DNA of 64,000 bases from Pseudomonadota bacterium (GTDB lineage Bacteria > Chloroflexota > UBA6077 > JAJPHF01): NCBI GenBank assembly GCA_021325365.1, contig JAJPHF010000014.1:62001-126000 (forward strand), written 5' to 3'. The position numbers and the translations under genes were made by a program. The notes under the pieces are model-generated. The model was not told where the DNA came from. It did no database searches and saw only the letters and a list, made by a program, of their open reading frames with translations. Each line of letters starts with the position of its first letter. The first letter of the stretch is position 1. Positions 32,435 to 40,669 of the stretch are shown one piece after another.

Positions 32435-34730
32435 CGACCGCCTCGCGGCCCAACAGCCGCAGCAACCGCAGTGTGGCCTGCTTCTTGTCGAGATGGCGAC
32501 CTGGCACGACGGCGGGCGCGCCGGGGTGGCCGCCCGAGGGGCCGACGCACGACGGGCAGCCGGCGGCGCAGGGGCAGGCGGCCACGTGGGCGAGGGCGGC
32601 GGCGTGCAGGTCGGCGTGGACGGCGTAGAGCTTCTCGGCCAGGCCCACGCCGCCCGCCAGCCGCTCGTAGACCCAGACCGTGGGCGCGCGCGTAAACGGC
32701 GACCGGGCCTCCGCGCGAGCGCCCAGGTCGCGGGGGTCGCACATCAGGTAGAGCGGCGCGAGTTGGCCGATCACGTGGGCCATCCCGACCAGGCCCGCCT
32801 CCAGGTCCTCTTTGGACAGGATCGGCAGGGCCGGCTCCGCGAGGGTGAACCAGTAGGCCGTGGTATGGTGCGTCTCCTCGGGGAGCTGGATCTTACCCCA
32901 GCCGACGTTCTCGTGCGTGTGCAGCTTGATCTTCTTGAAGATGGTGGCGCGAAACGTCAGAGCGACCTCGCCCCAGGCCCGCGTGCCGCACGGGCGGGCG
33001 TCCTCGTCGATCACCTCGAGCGGCTGCAAGTGGTCCACCAACTCGGCGTCCGTGTAATAGTCCACGTCCACCGACCGCACGAAGGCCTTTTTCTCGGCCC
33101 AATCCAGGCGCTCGACCTGGTACTGGCGACCCTCGTGGAGGTAGATCGCCTCCTCGTGCAGCAGGGTGGGCACCGACATGCGGTCCATCTCGCCGATGAC
33201 GCGCGGCTTGGCGGCCTCGGACAGGTCGACAATCACGAAGTTGTCGATGGCGGCACTGCGAAGGCTGACCTGCTCCGCTGGGAACGCCTCGGCCATCCAG
33301 TACCAGCGGCCGTCCTGGTGGTGGAGCACGCGCTCCTCCTCCAGGTAGGCGAGGAGCTGCTCCGTGGCGTCGCCGCCGAAGCGCTCGCCGTCGTCGAACG
33401 GCTGCTCGAAGGCGGCGCACTTCAGGTGGCTCGTGCGGATGTACAGGTTGTTCGGGTTGACCAGGCCCGCCTCGACGGGGCGGTCGAAGAGGTATTCGGG
33501 GTGGGTCACCATAAACTGATCGAGGGGGCTGCTGGTGGCCACCAGCACGGTCAGCGTCAGGTCGTTGCGCCGCCCGGCGCGGCCGGCCTGCTGCCAGGTG
33601 CTCGCGATCGTGCCCGGGTAGCCGACGAGCACGCAGGCGTCGAGCCCGCCGACGTCGATGCCCAGCTCCAGCGCGTTCGTGGCGACCACGCCCCGCACCG
33701 CGCCCTCGCGCAGCCCCTGTTCGATGGCCCGGCGTTTCAGCGGCAGGTAGCCGCCGCGGTAGCCGCGCACCGCGTCCGCCGCGGGGCCACGCAGGGCGCG
33801 CTTCAGGTACGTGACCAGCAGCTCGACGGTGAGACGGCTGCGCGCGAACAGGATCGTCTGCACTTGGTTTTGCAGCAGGTCGGTGGCGAGGTCGCGGGCC
33901 GCGAGCACCGCGCTGCGGCGCACGCCGAGGCTCGGGTCGAGGGCGGGTGGGTTGTAGAAGAGGAAGTGGCGCGGGCCCTGCGGCGCCCCGTTGTCGTCCA
34001 CCAGCTCCACCTCCTCCTCGACGAGCTGCTCGGCCAGCTCGCGCGGGTTGGCGATGGTGGCGGAGGCCAGCAGGAACTGGGGACGGGCACCATAGAAGGC
34101 GGCAGTGCGCTTGAGGCGCCGTAGCACGTTGGCCAGGTGGGAGCCGAACACGCCGCGATACGAGTGCAGCTCGTCCACGACGACGTAGCGAAGTTGGCTG
34201 AAGAGGTGCGTCCAGCGGGTATGGTGCGGCAGCATGGCGGTGTGTAGCATGTCGGGGTTCGTGACGACGAGGCTGCCCGCGGCACGCACGGCCTGGCGCG
34301 CGGTGGCAGGGGTATCGCCGTCGTAGGTATAGGCGCGGAGCGCGATGGGCAGCTCGCTGGCCCACGCGTGCAGCTCGGCCAGCTGGTCCTGGGCGAGCGC
34401 CTTGGTTGGGAAGAGGTACAGCGCGCGCGCGGCCGGCTCGTGAAGCAGGCGGTCGAGCACCGGCAGGTTGTAGCAAAGCGTCTTGCCCGAGGCGGTCGGC
34501 GTGACGACCACGACGTTGCGTCCGGCCAGCGCGGCCGCCACGGCCTGCGCCTGGTGGGTGTACAGCGCCGCGATGCCGCGGCGCTGCAAGGCCGCCACCA
34601 GCCGCGGGTCCAGGCTGGCAGGCCAGGGCGCGTGGCGGGCGGGCCGCGGCGGCAGGCGGCGCGAGGCGGTCAAACACGGGGCGATGGCCGGCGCCCGCTC
34701 CCACTGCGCGATGAGCTGCGCGAGGTTCAC
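32424..34730 (-). CDS. mrfA: MrfA-like (YprA) DEAD/DEAH-box helicase with C-terminal Cys cluster
   Basis: Superfamily 2 DNA helicase of 768 aa. Q-motif-like IAALYTHQ (53-60), Walker A TASGKT (79-84), motif II DELH (186-189), and motifs V/VI VATNALELGIDVGG and QQAGRAGRR. The C-terminal DUF1998 region ends in C719-x-C721-x3-C725-x2-C728, the four-Cys zinc site required for MrfA function in Bacillus. It pairs with the mrfB-like nuclease by an 11-nt overlap. The upstream coiled-coil gene ends 61 bp before it and probably shares the transcript. Confidence 0.88.
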   Translation of the reverse strand: MNLAQLIAQWERAPAIAPCLTASRRLPPRPARHAPWPASLDPRLVAALQRRGIAALYTHQAQAVAAALAGRNVVVVTPTASGKTLCYNLPVLDRLLHEPAARALYLFPTKALAQDQLAELHAWASELPIALRAYTYDGDTPATARQAVRAAGSLVVTNPDMLHTAMLPHHTRWTHLFSQLRYVVVDELHSYRGVFGSHLANVLRRLKRTAAFYGARPQFLLASATIANPRELAEQLVEEEVELVDDNGAPQGPRHFLFYNPPALDPSLGVRRSAVLAARDLATDLLQNQVQTILFARSRLTVELLVTYLKRALRGPAADAVRGYRGGYLPLKRRAIEQGLREGAVRGVVATNALELGIDVGGLDACVLVGYPGTIASTWQQAGRAGRRNDLTLTVLVATSSPLDQFMVTHPEYLFDRPVEAGLVNPNNLYIRTSHLKCAAFEQPFDDGERFGGDATEQLLAYLEEERVLHHQDGRWYWMAEAFPAEQVSLRSAAIDNFVIVDLSEAAKPRVIGEMDRMSVPTLLHEEAIYLHEGRQYQVERLDWAEKKAFVRSVDVDYYTDAELVDHLQPLEVIDEDARPCGTRAWGEVALTFRATIFKKIKLHTHENVGWGKIQLPEETHHTTAYWFTLAEPALPILSKEDLEAGLVGMAHVIGQLAPLYLMCDPRDLGARAEARSPFTRAPTVWVYERLAGGVGLAEKLYAVHADLHAAALAHVAACPCAAGCPSCVGPSGGHPGAPAVVPGRHLDKKQATLRLLRLLGREAVDAG

Positions 34731-34791
34731 GGGCGCCTGCCGGACGGGACGGGCCGGCAGAACGGCCGGTGGGCACGTCGCGCGCGCCGGG

Positions 34792-35298
34792 TCACCGCGG
34801 TCGCGCCTCGATAGTGCGGGCGGCGCGCTCGCTGGCCTCGTTGATGTCGTGCTGGAGGCGGCGGATCTCGTCGTCGAGGGCCGATTCGGTCTCCTGCAGC
34901 TTGGCGGCCGAGGCGAGATCGACCTGGGGCGCGCCCGGGGCGGCCACCACGCGCAGCGCCTCCTCGACCTGCGCCTTCTGCTCGTGCAGCGCGGCCAGCC
35001 GCGCCTTCGCCTCCTCCACGCCCTTGGTCAGCAGCAGCGACTCTAGCTCGCGCTCCGCGCGCTCGCGAATGCGCTGGAGATGCCGCGCGTTCAGGTCCGC
35101 TTGCGCCAGCCGCTGCTCGACGTCGGCCATCAGGGCGAGGCTGCGATCCACCTCGGCGTCGCCGTAGACGCTGTAGGTGACCAGCCGTTCGAGCTGCTCG
35201 CGGAGTTGCCGCCGGAGAGTGTTGAGCTGCTGCTCCTTGGCTGCTATGTCGGCGAGCAGCAGCCGCAGCCGAGCGATCATCACGTCGAGCTTCTGCAT
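34792..35298 (-). CDS. coiled-coil protein of unknown function
   Basis: A 168-residue protein that is nearly all charged coiled coil (LLLADIAAKEQQLNTLRRQL and ALMADVEQRLAQADL), with a short Pro/Ala break near 118-124. No signal peptide or membrane span; no family recognised. ATG 35296-35298 follows a minus-strand TATACT by 56 nt, which makes longer readings unlikely. It heads an apparent operon with mrfA and mrfB, so an accessory role in repair is possible but not shown. Confidence 0.6.
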   Translation of the reverse strand: MQKLDVMIARLRLLLADIAAKEQQLNTLRRQLREQLERLVTYSVYGDAEVDRSLALMADVEQRLAQADLNARHLQRIRERAERELESLLLTKGVEEAKARLAALHEQKAQVEEALRVVAAPGAPQVDLASAAKLQETESALDDEIRRLQHDINEASERAARTIEARPR

Positions 35299-35354
35299 GG
35301 CGCAGGCTCCTGGGCGATGTGCTCCGGGCGGGGCCGGGACCCCGGACCGCCGGC

Positions 35355-35360
35355 AGTATA
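35355..35360 (-). promoter_or_regulatory. -10 box TATACT of the coiled-coil-mrfA-mrfB operon
   Basis: TATACT on the minus strand, 56 nt before the coiled-coil start, between it and the trmD stop. No -35 and no LexA-like site seen. Confidence 0.4.
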
Positions 35361-35426
35361 GCAAGCCGTTGGCCCCGGGGACTACGCGCGCCGAGGTATA
35401 TTGGGCGCAGGATGGTCGAGCGTGTC

Positions 35427-36146
35427 TCAGTCGGGCGTGAGCCCCAGACGCCTGCACTCGTCCCACGCGGCGTCGTCCAGCAGATCGGGGCGCCAAGCGA
35501 GCGTCCGCTCCAGGGCTGCCCGGCGGCGCCAGGCGGCCACCTCGGCGTGTGCGCCGCGCAGCAGCACCGCCGGGACCTCACGGCCGTGAAATTGGGGCGG
35601 CCGCGTGTACTGGGGGTACTCCAGGACGCCGGCGGCATAGGACTCGTCGGCGCTCGACGTCTCGTCGCCCAGCACGCCGGGGATCAGGCGCGCCACCGCG
35701 TCGACGATCACCATTGCGGCGATCTCGCCGCCGGTGAGCACATAGTCGCCAATCGAGACGCGGTGCGCGCCCACTTCGTCGAGCGCGCGCTCGTCGACGC
35801 CCTCGTAGTGGCCGCAAACGAGGACGAGCTGCGGCGCGGCGGCCCACGCGGCCGCGAGCGCTTGGCGAAAGGGCGGCGCGCTGGCTGCCAGGGCGGCCAC
35901 CTGGGCGCCGGGCTGACGCACGGACGCGACGGCGCGATAGATCGGCTCGGGCTTTAGCAGCATCCCTGGCCCGCCGCCGTAAGGGTAGTCGTCGACGACG
36001 GCGTGGCGGCCAGTGGCGAAGTCGCGGAGCTGATGGAGCCGGAGATCGACGAGGCCGGCGTCGCGCGCGCGACGCAGGATGCTCGCGTCGAACGGGCCGA
36101 CGAACATTTCGGGGAACAGGGTGATGACGTCGATGCGCAGAGCCAT
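35427..36146 (-). CDS. trmD: tRNA (guanine-N1)-methyltransferase
   Basis: SPOUT methyltransferase making m1G37 in tRNAs reading CNN codons, including the tRNA-Pro of this window. The 239 aa are typical. Features: RIDVITLFPEMF at the N-terminus, DDYPYGGGPGMLLKPEPI, VCGHYEGVDERALDEV, and IGDYVLTGGEIAAMVIVDAVARLIPGVLG (trefoil-knot SAM site). It lies 6 nt behind the preceding unknown gene, with neither rimM nor rplS beside it, unlike most bacteria. Confidence 0.97.
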   Translation of the reverse strand: MALRIDVITLFPEMFVGPFDASILRRARDAGLVDLRLHQLRDFATGRHAVVDDYPYGGGPGMLLKPEPIYRAVASVRQPGAQVAALAASAPPFRQALAAAWAAAPQLVLVCGHYEGVDERALDEVGAHRVSIGDYVLTGGEIAAMVIVDAVARLIPGVLGDETSSADESYAAGVLEYPQYTRPPQFHGREVPAVLLRGAHAEVAAWRRRAALERTLAWRPDLLDDAAWDECRRLGLTPD

Positions 36147-36152
36147 GCGCTG

Positions 36153-36617
36153 CTAGCCGAGCAGGCGCTCGAGCTTGTCGCGCTGACGGTCGCCCTGCTT
36201 GCGCAGGCTCTCCGCCTCGGCCAGGATGCGCGTCGCGTCCTGCAGCGCGCTCTGTGGCGGCCGGACGTCGGCGACCTGGAGCGCGTCGTAGATAGTCTTG
36301 GCCGCGTTGTGGCGGGCCTCGACGCAATCGACGTAGCTGTTGTGCATCCCCGAGGCGCGGCGGGGCGGCTCGAGCTGGGCGAACGTGCGCTCGGTTTCGA
36401 TCGTGCGCCAGACGAAGACGCCCGAATGCTCGCCCTGGGGATCGTTGATGCCGCCGACGTCCGTCCCGCGCGTGACGCCGACGCGCTCCAGCCACTGGCG
36501 GTACTCAGATTCGAGCTGCCGCAGGAGCGGGTCGGCGGCGGCCAAGTACTGCTCGATCGCCGCGCGCTCCTCGGGGGGGAGCCCCTTGCTGCCAAACAGC
36601 CCCTTGAGAAACGCCAT
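36153..36617 (-). CDS. hypothetical protein upstream of trmD
   Basis: Unrecognised 154-aa protein. It begins with the basic, amphipathic MAFLKGLFGSKGLPPEER and continues as charged helices (YLAAADPLLRQLESEYRQWL). A central segment contains VWRTIETERTFAQLEPP and SYVDCVEARHNAAKTIYDAL, and a coiled-coil C-terminus follows. AAGGAG lies 8 nt before ATG 36615-36617. It is translated 6 nt ahead of trmD in a four-gene operon starting at 37160. Confidence 0.6.
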   Translation of the reverse strand: MAFLKGLFGSKGLPPEERAAIEQYLAAADPLLRQLESEYRQWLERVGVTRGTDVGGINDPQGEHSGVFVWRTIETERTFAQLEPPRRASGMHNSYVDCVEARHNAAKTIYDALQVADVRPPQSALQDATRILAEAESLRKQGDRQRDKLERLLG

Positions 36618-36690
36618 CGGTCGCTGTCTCCTTCCCGTCGACGTCAGCCGCCGCGGCTGCCTGCCGCGTTCGTTGGGCTGCAGGCATGGG

Positions 36691-37083
36691 TTACGGCAGG
36701 TCGGCGTCGCCCAGGCCGAAGTGATGGCCAAGCTCGTGGATCACCGTCAGCCGAATCTCGTCCTTCATCTCCTCGATGCTGGCGCAGGCCTCCAGGATCG
36801 GCTCGCGGAAGATCGTCACCCGGTCGGGCAGCGCGAGATGGTAGCCGGTGCCGCGCTCGCCCAACGGCGTCCCTTCATACAGGCCGAACAGCGTCTCGTC
36901 CGGGCGGAGGCCCACCGAGCGCCGCTGGGCGGGACTGGGCCGGTCGGCGATCAGCACGGCCACGTTGTCGAGCCGCCGCCCGAAGGCGGGGGGAAGCTCG
37001 GCCAGCGCCTCGCGCACGATGCGGGCGAAGCGGCCGGGCGGCAGGCGGCGCCGGTGCGCGCGCGGGGGCCGGCGCGGCCTCAT
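36691..37083 (-). CDS. zincin-fold metallopeptidase family protein
   Basis: Small zinc peptidase (130 aa) of the Zincin_1 (DUF1025) family. The motif HELGHHFGLGD is at 116-126 (H116, E117, H120, D126). FGLYEGTPLGERG (66-78) and RVTIFREPIL (88-97) are typical for the family. No signal peptide, so cytoplasmic; substrates are unknown. Its ATG (37081-37083) overlaps the stop of a 26-codon membrane-protein gene as ATGA, so translation is coupled. The next gene follows after 73 bp. Confidence 0.85.
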   Translation of the reverse strand: MRPRRPPRAHRRRLPPGRFARIVREALAELPPAFGRRLDNVAVLIADRPSPAQRRSVGLRPDETLFGLYEGTPLGERGTGYHLALPDRVTIFREPILEACASIEEMKDEIRLTVIHELGHHFGLGDADLP

Positions 37084-37160
37084 GCGCGGAGGATGCTGAG
37101 CACCATTGACAGCACGACGATCACGCCGATTATCGTGAACACCCACTGCGTCCGACTCAC
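37080..37160 (-). CDS. 26-residue single-span membrane protein
   Basis: A 27-codon frame on the minus strand, GTG 37158-37160 to TGA 37080-37082. It encodes MSRTQW followed by an uninterrupted hydrophobic stretch (VFTIIGVIVVLSMVLSIL) and RA. Support is strong for such a short gene: GGGGAGG 7 nt before the start, a TACAAT -10 box 38 nt upstream, and ATGA coupling to the zincin gene. The design (basic N-terminus, one helix of about 18 residues, no domain) suits a small membrane anchor or regulator. No family recognised. Confidence 0.7.
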   Translation of the reverse strand: MSRTQWVFTIIGVIVVLSMVLSILRA

Positions 37161-37197
37161 CCGACCGCCTCCCCGGGGAACACCTGCTGGCGGCCCA

Positions 37198-37203
37198 ATT
37201 GTA
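37198..37203 (-). promoter_or_regulatory. -10 box TACAAT of the small-protein-zincin-trmD operon
   Basis: TACAAT on the minus strand, 38 nt before the 26-codon gene. It forms a divergent pair with TATAAT at 37250-37255. Confidence 0.5.
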
Positions 37204-37249
37204 GCACGCGCGCGCCGGCCCTCGCGGCCCGGCGGACCTGGCGGTGAGC

Positions 37250-37255
37250 TATAAT
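37250..37255 (+). promoter_or_regulatory. -10 box TATAAT of the GNAT gene
   Basis: Perfect TATAAT ending 30 nt before GTG 37286. It also argues against any start upstream of 37286. No -35 consensus. Confidence 0.5.
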
Positions 37256-37285
37256 GCAGGCGGAGTCCCCCACCTGGAGGCCGCC

Positions 37286-37858
37286 GTGCTGCGCGGTACG
37301 AAGTCGTTGCTCCGCCCCATCGACGAGACCGATCTCGACCTCCTGTGGAAGTGGGAGAACGATTCGGAGCTGACCTATTACCTTAACGCGGACCGCCACC
37401 GGACGATGTCGATGGACGAGGTCAACCGCCGCTATCGGCAGATTCGCGCCGATCCGACGATGGAGCTGTTTATCATCGAGACGTTCGACGGCGAGCGCAT
37501 CGGGATGGTCGGCTACGACACGCTGTCCTTGGAGCGGCGGTCGTGCCGCGTCTACATTGGGATCGGCGAGAAGCAGTACTGGAGCAAGGGCTACGGCACC
37601 GACGCAATGCGCGCGCTGCTAGACCACCACTTTACGGAGTTGCAGCTGGAACGCGTGTATCTCAGCGTCTACGACTTCAACGACCGCGCCATGGCCTCGT
37701 ACCGCAAGTGCGGCTACCGAGTCGACGGCGTGCGGCGCAACGTGGCGCTGGTCGACGGGCAGTGGTGCGACAGCATCGAGATGAGCGTCACCGCCACGGA
37801 CTTTGAACGAACGAACCGGCGCTTGTCGTCCGCGACCCGGGATGGGCGCGAGAGCTAG
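37286..37858 (+). CDS. GNAT family N-acetyltransferase
   Basis: Acetyl-CoA-dependent transferase of the RimJ/RimL type (190 aa). GTG 37286 is chosen because GGAGG lies 5 nt before it and the -10 box lies 30 nt upstream. Features: LRPIDETDLDLLWKWENDSE, IGMVGYDTLSLERRSCRVYIGIG (beta4), EKQYWSKGYGTDAMRALLDHHF (the Q/RxxGxG/A acetyl-CoA loop) and VYDFNDRAMASYRKCGYRVDG. The substrate could be an amino-sugar, antibiotic or protein N-terminus. It ends 27 nt before alaS. Confidence 0.85.
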   Translation: MLRGTKSLLRPIDETDLDLLWKWENDSELTYYLNADRHRTMSMDEVNRRYRQIRADPTMELFIIETFDGERIGMVGYDTLSLERRSCRVYIGIGEKQYWSKGYGTDAMRALLDHHFTELQLERVYLSVYDFNDRAMASYRKCGYRVDGVRRNVALVDGQWCDSIEMSVTATDFERTNRRLSSATRDGRES

Positions 37859-37885
37859 GACGAGCCGCCCGCGAGGCGCAAACTG

Positions 37886-40534
37886 ATGACCCAGGAAACC
37901 CCGGCCCCGACCTGGAGCACCGATCGGCTCCGGGCCCTCTTCCTCGAGTACTTCAAGGAGAAGGGCAGCCTGGAGCTGCCCAGCTCCAGCCTGGTCCCCC
38001 AGGACGACCCGACCGTGCTGCTCACGACCGCCGGCATGCAGCAGATGATTCCGTACCTGCTCGGTCGGCGCGAGCCGCCGTCGCGGCGCCTCTGCTCGGT
38101 CCAGAAGTGCTTTCGGACGACCGACATCGACCAGGTCGGCAACCCGCGCACGCTCACGTTCTTCGAGATGCTGGGCAACTTCTCGATCGGCGATTACTTC
38201 AAGGCCGAGGCGATCCCGTGGGCCTGGGAGTTTCTGACGCGGCGGCTGGGGCTGCCGCGCGAGCGGCTATGGGCGACCACCCACCCCACGGACGAGGAGG
38301 CGCGCGCCATCTGGCGGCAGACCGATCTGCTGCCGGAGCACCTGCGCGAGCTGGACGACAACTGGTGGGGGCCGCCGGGCGCGTCAGGCCCCTGCGGCCC
38401 AGACTCGGAGATCTACCTCGACCGCGGCGAGGCACTTGGCTGCGGCCGGCCGGACTGCGCGCCGGGCTGCGACTGCGACCGCTACCTGGAGATCTGGAAC
38501 CTGGTGTTCATGCAGTTCTTCCAGGACGAGACGGGGGCGCGGTCGCCGCTCCCGCAGCGCAACATCGACACGGGGATGGGCCTGGAGCGGCTGGCTGCCG
38601 TGATGCAGGACGTGCCGTCCGTCTACGAGACGGATGGGTTTCGCCGCATACTCACCCGCATCGAGCAATTGACCGGCCTGCCGTACGCCGCCGATGCCGA
38701 GCGCGACTACGGCATGCGCGTGCTCGCGGACCACAGCCGCGCGATGACGTTCCTGGTGGCCGACGGCGTGTTCCCGGGCAACGAGGGCCGCGGCTACGTG
38801 CTGCGCCGCATCATCCGCCGCGCGGTGCGCTATGGCCGGCGGCTGGGTCTCAGCGGACCGTTCTTGGGCCGCCTCGTGGACGTGGTCGCCGAGATCATGG
38901 GGGGGCGCTACCCGATCCTGATCTCGAACCGCGACACCATCCAGCGCGTCATCGCGCAGGAGGAGGAGCGCTTCTCGGCCACGCTGCAGAGCGGGCTGGC
39001 GCTGCTGGAGCGCTGGATCGCGGAGGCGCGGGCGCGCGGCGAGCAGACGCTGTCGGGCGCGCTGCTCTTCCGGCTCTACGACACGCACGGCTTCCCGTAT
39101 GAGCTGAGCGCGGAGATTCTCGCGGAGGCCGGACTGACGGCCGATGAGGCGGAGTACCGTCGGGCGCTGGAGGAGCAGCGAGCGCGCAGCCGGGCGGCGG
39201 CGGCGTTCTCGCACGCGGCCGGGGCGGGGCTGGGCGCGTCGGTGGAGGACGCCCCGCCGACCGTGTTCCTCGGCTACCAGACGCTCACGGCGCCGGGGCG
39301 GGTGCTGGCGCTGCTCGACGCAGCCGGCCGGCCGTCCGGCCGGCTGCGGGCGGGCGAGGCGGGCACGGTGGTGCTGGACGAGACGCCGTTCTACGCCGAG
39401 GGCGGCGGCCAGGTGGGCGACCAGGGTGAGCTGCGGGGGAACGGCGTGTGCTTCGTGGTCGAGGACACGCAGTCCGACGCCGGCGGGCACCACCTGCACC
39501 GGGGGCGTGTGACCGAGGGCGAGCTAGCAGTCGGCAGCGCGCTCGAGGCGCGGGTGGACGCCGAGCGGCGCGCGCGCACGGCCAAGCACCACACGGTAAC
39601 GCACCTGCTGCACAAGGCACTGCGCGACGTGCTCGGGCCGCACGCGACCCAGGCGGGGTCGCTGGTGACGCCGAACGTGGCGCGGTTCGACTTCGCCAAC
39701 CCCGGCCCGCTCACGGCGGAGCAGCGCCGCGCGGTGAGCGAGGCGATCAACACGCAGATCCTGCGCGACCTGCCAGTAGAAACCACCGTCTCGCCATACA
39801 GCGAGGCGGTGGAAGGCGGGGTATGGGCGCTGTTCGGCGAGAAGTACGGCGACGAGGTGCGCGTCGTGCGGGTCGGCGACTACAGCCAGGAGCTGTGCGG
39901 CGGCACGCACGTGGCTCGCAGCGGCGAGATCGGCTCGGCGTACATTGCCAGCGAGAGCGGCATCGGGAGCGGTATGCGGCGCGTCGAGGTGGTCGCGGGC
40001 CCGGCCGCGCTCGAATGGGTGCAGGGGCGGCTGGCCCAGCTCGAACGGGTGGCCAGCGCCGTGAACGCCCCGCCGGATGCCGCGGCCGACCGCGTGGCGG
40101 CCCTTACCGCAGAGCTGCAAGCAGCGCGGCGCGAACTGAGCCGGCTGCAAGCGAGCGCCGCGAAGGGGCGGGCGGAAGAGCTAGCGGAGGCGGCGGAGAG
40201 CGTCGACGGGCTGCGCGTGCTCGCCGCGCGGGTGGACGCGCCCACCCCGGACGCGCTCGGCGAGACGGCTGACCAGGTGCGCAAGCGGCTCGGCCGCGGC
40301 GTCGTCGTCCTGGGCGCCGTGATCAACGATCGCCCGCAGTTTGTGGCGGCACTCACGCCGGAGGCGGTCCAGGCCGGGCTGAGCGCGGGCAAGCTGGTCG
40401 GCGCGATCGCCAAAGTTGCGGGCGGGGGCGGGGGCGGCAAGCCGGACTTCGCGCGCGCCGGCGGGAAGGACGCGGCGCAGCTCGACGCGGCGCTGGCACT
40501 GGTGCCGCAGCTCGTCCGCGAGGCGCATACCTAA
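37886..40534 (+). CDS. alaS: alanyl-tRNA synthetase
   Basis: Charges tRNA-Ala; class II synthetase of the full 882-residue type. The catalytic domain (about 1-245) has LRALFLEYFKEKGSLELPSSSL, FRTTDIDQVGNPRTLTFFEMLGNFSIGDYF and GASGPCGPDSEIYLDRG. The editing domain carries HHTVTH (about 569) and CGGTH (about 671), the zinc/editing residues that clear Ser/Gly-tRNA. A C-terminal DHHA1 domain with GGGGGGKPDFARAGG ends it. GTG/ATG alternatives are unlikely. The first bases after the ATAC end, CTAAGCGCCCGG, look like the start of the 74-bp repeat but the rest does not match. Confidence 0.98.
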   Translation: MTQETPAPTWSTDRLRALFLEYFKEKGSLELPSSSLVPQDDPTVLLTTAGMQQMIPYLLGRREPPSRRLCSVQKCFRTTDIDQVGNPRTLTFFEMLGNFSIGDYFKAEAIPWAWEFLTRRLGLPRERLWATTHPTDEEARAIWRQTDLLPEHLRELDDNWWGPPGASGPCGPDSEIYLDRGEALGCGRPDCAPGCDCDRYLEIWNLVFMQFFQDETGARSPLPQRNIDTGMGLERLAAVMQDVPSVYETDGFRRILTRIEQLTGLPYAADAERDYGMRVLADHSRAMTFLVADGVFPGNEGRGYVLRRIIRRAVRYGRRLGLSGPFLGRLVDVVAEIMGGRYPILISNRDTIQRVIAQEEERFSATLQSGLALLERWIAEARARGEQTLSGALLFRLYDTHGFPYELSAEILAEAGLTADEAEYRRALEEQRARSRAAAAFSHAAGAGLGASVEDAPPTVFLGYQTLTAPGRVLALLDAAGRPSGRLRAGEAGTVVLDETPFYAEGGGQVGDQGELRGNGVCFVVEDTQSDAGGHHLHRGRVTEGELAVGSALEARVDAERRARTAKHHTVTHLLHKALRDVLGPHATQAGSLVTPNVARFDFANPGPLTAEQRRAVSEAINTQILRDLPVETTVSPYSEAVEGGVWALFGEKYGDEVRVVRVGDYSQELCGGTHVARSGEIGSAYIASESGIGSGMRRVEVVAGPAALEWVQGRLAQLERVASAVNAPPDAAADRVAALTAELQAARRELSRLQASAAKGRAEELAEAAESVDGLRVLAARVDAPTPDALGETADQVRKRLGRGVVVLGAVINDRPQFVAALTPEAVQAGLSAGKLVGAIAKVAGGGGGGKPDFARAGGKDAAQLDAALALVPQLVREAHT

Positions 40535-40669
40535 GCGCCCGGGCCAGGTCGGCAAGGACGCGGGACGGAGCCGTGCGTGTCTGCCCACCCGGTGAGGGCA
40601 CTGGGAGCGACCGAGCGCGTGGGCGGGGCGCTGCCACCACGGTAGGGACCTCAGGACGACGAGGAGCGC

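Noticed and set aside
37244..37285. Upstream GTG start for the GNAT gene
   Set aside because: The extension would place the TATAAT -10 box inside the coding sequence; GTG 37286 has GGAGG at the right distance.
40532..40560. Possible decayed fourth copy of the 74-bp element at the alaS stop (CTAAGCGCCCGGGCCAGG)
   Set aside because: Only the first 18-20 bases resemble the element; the arm and right end are missing, and GC-rich similarity of this length can occur by chance.
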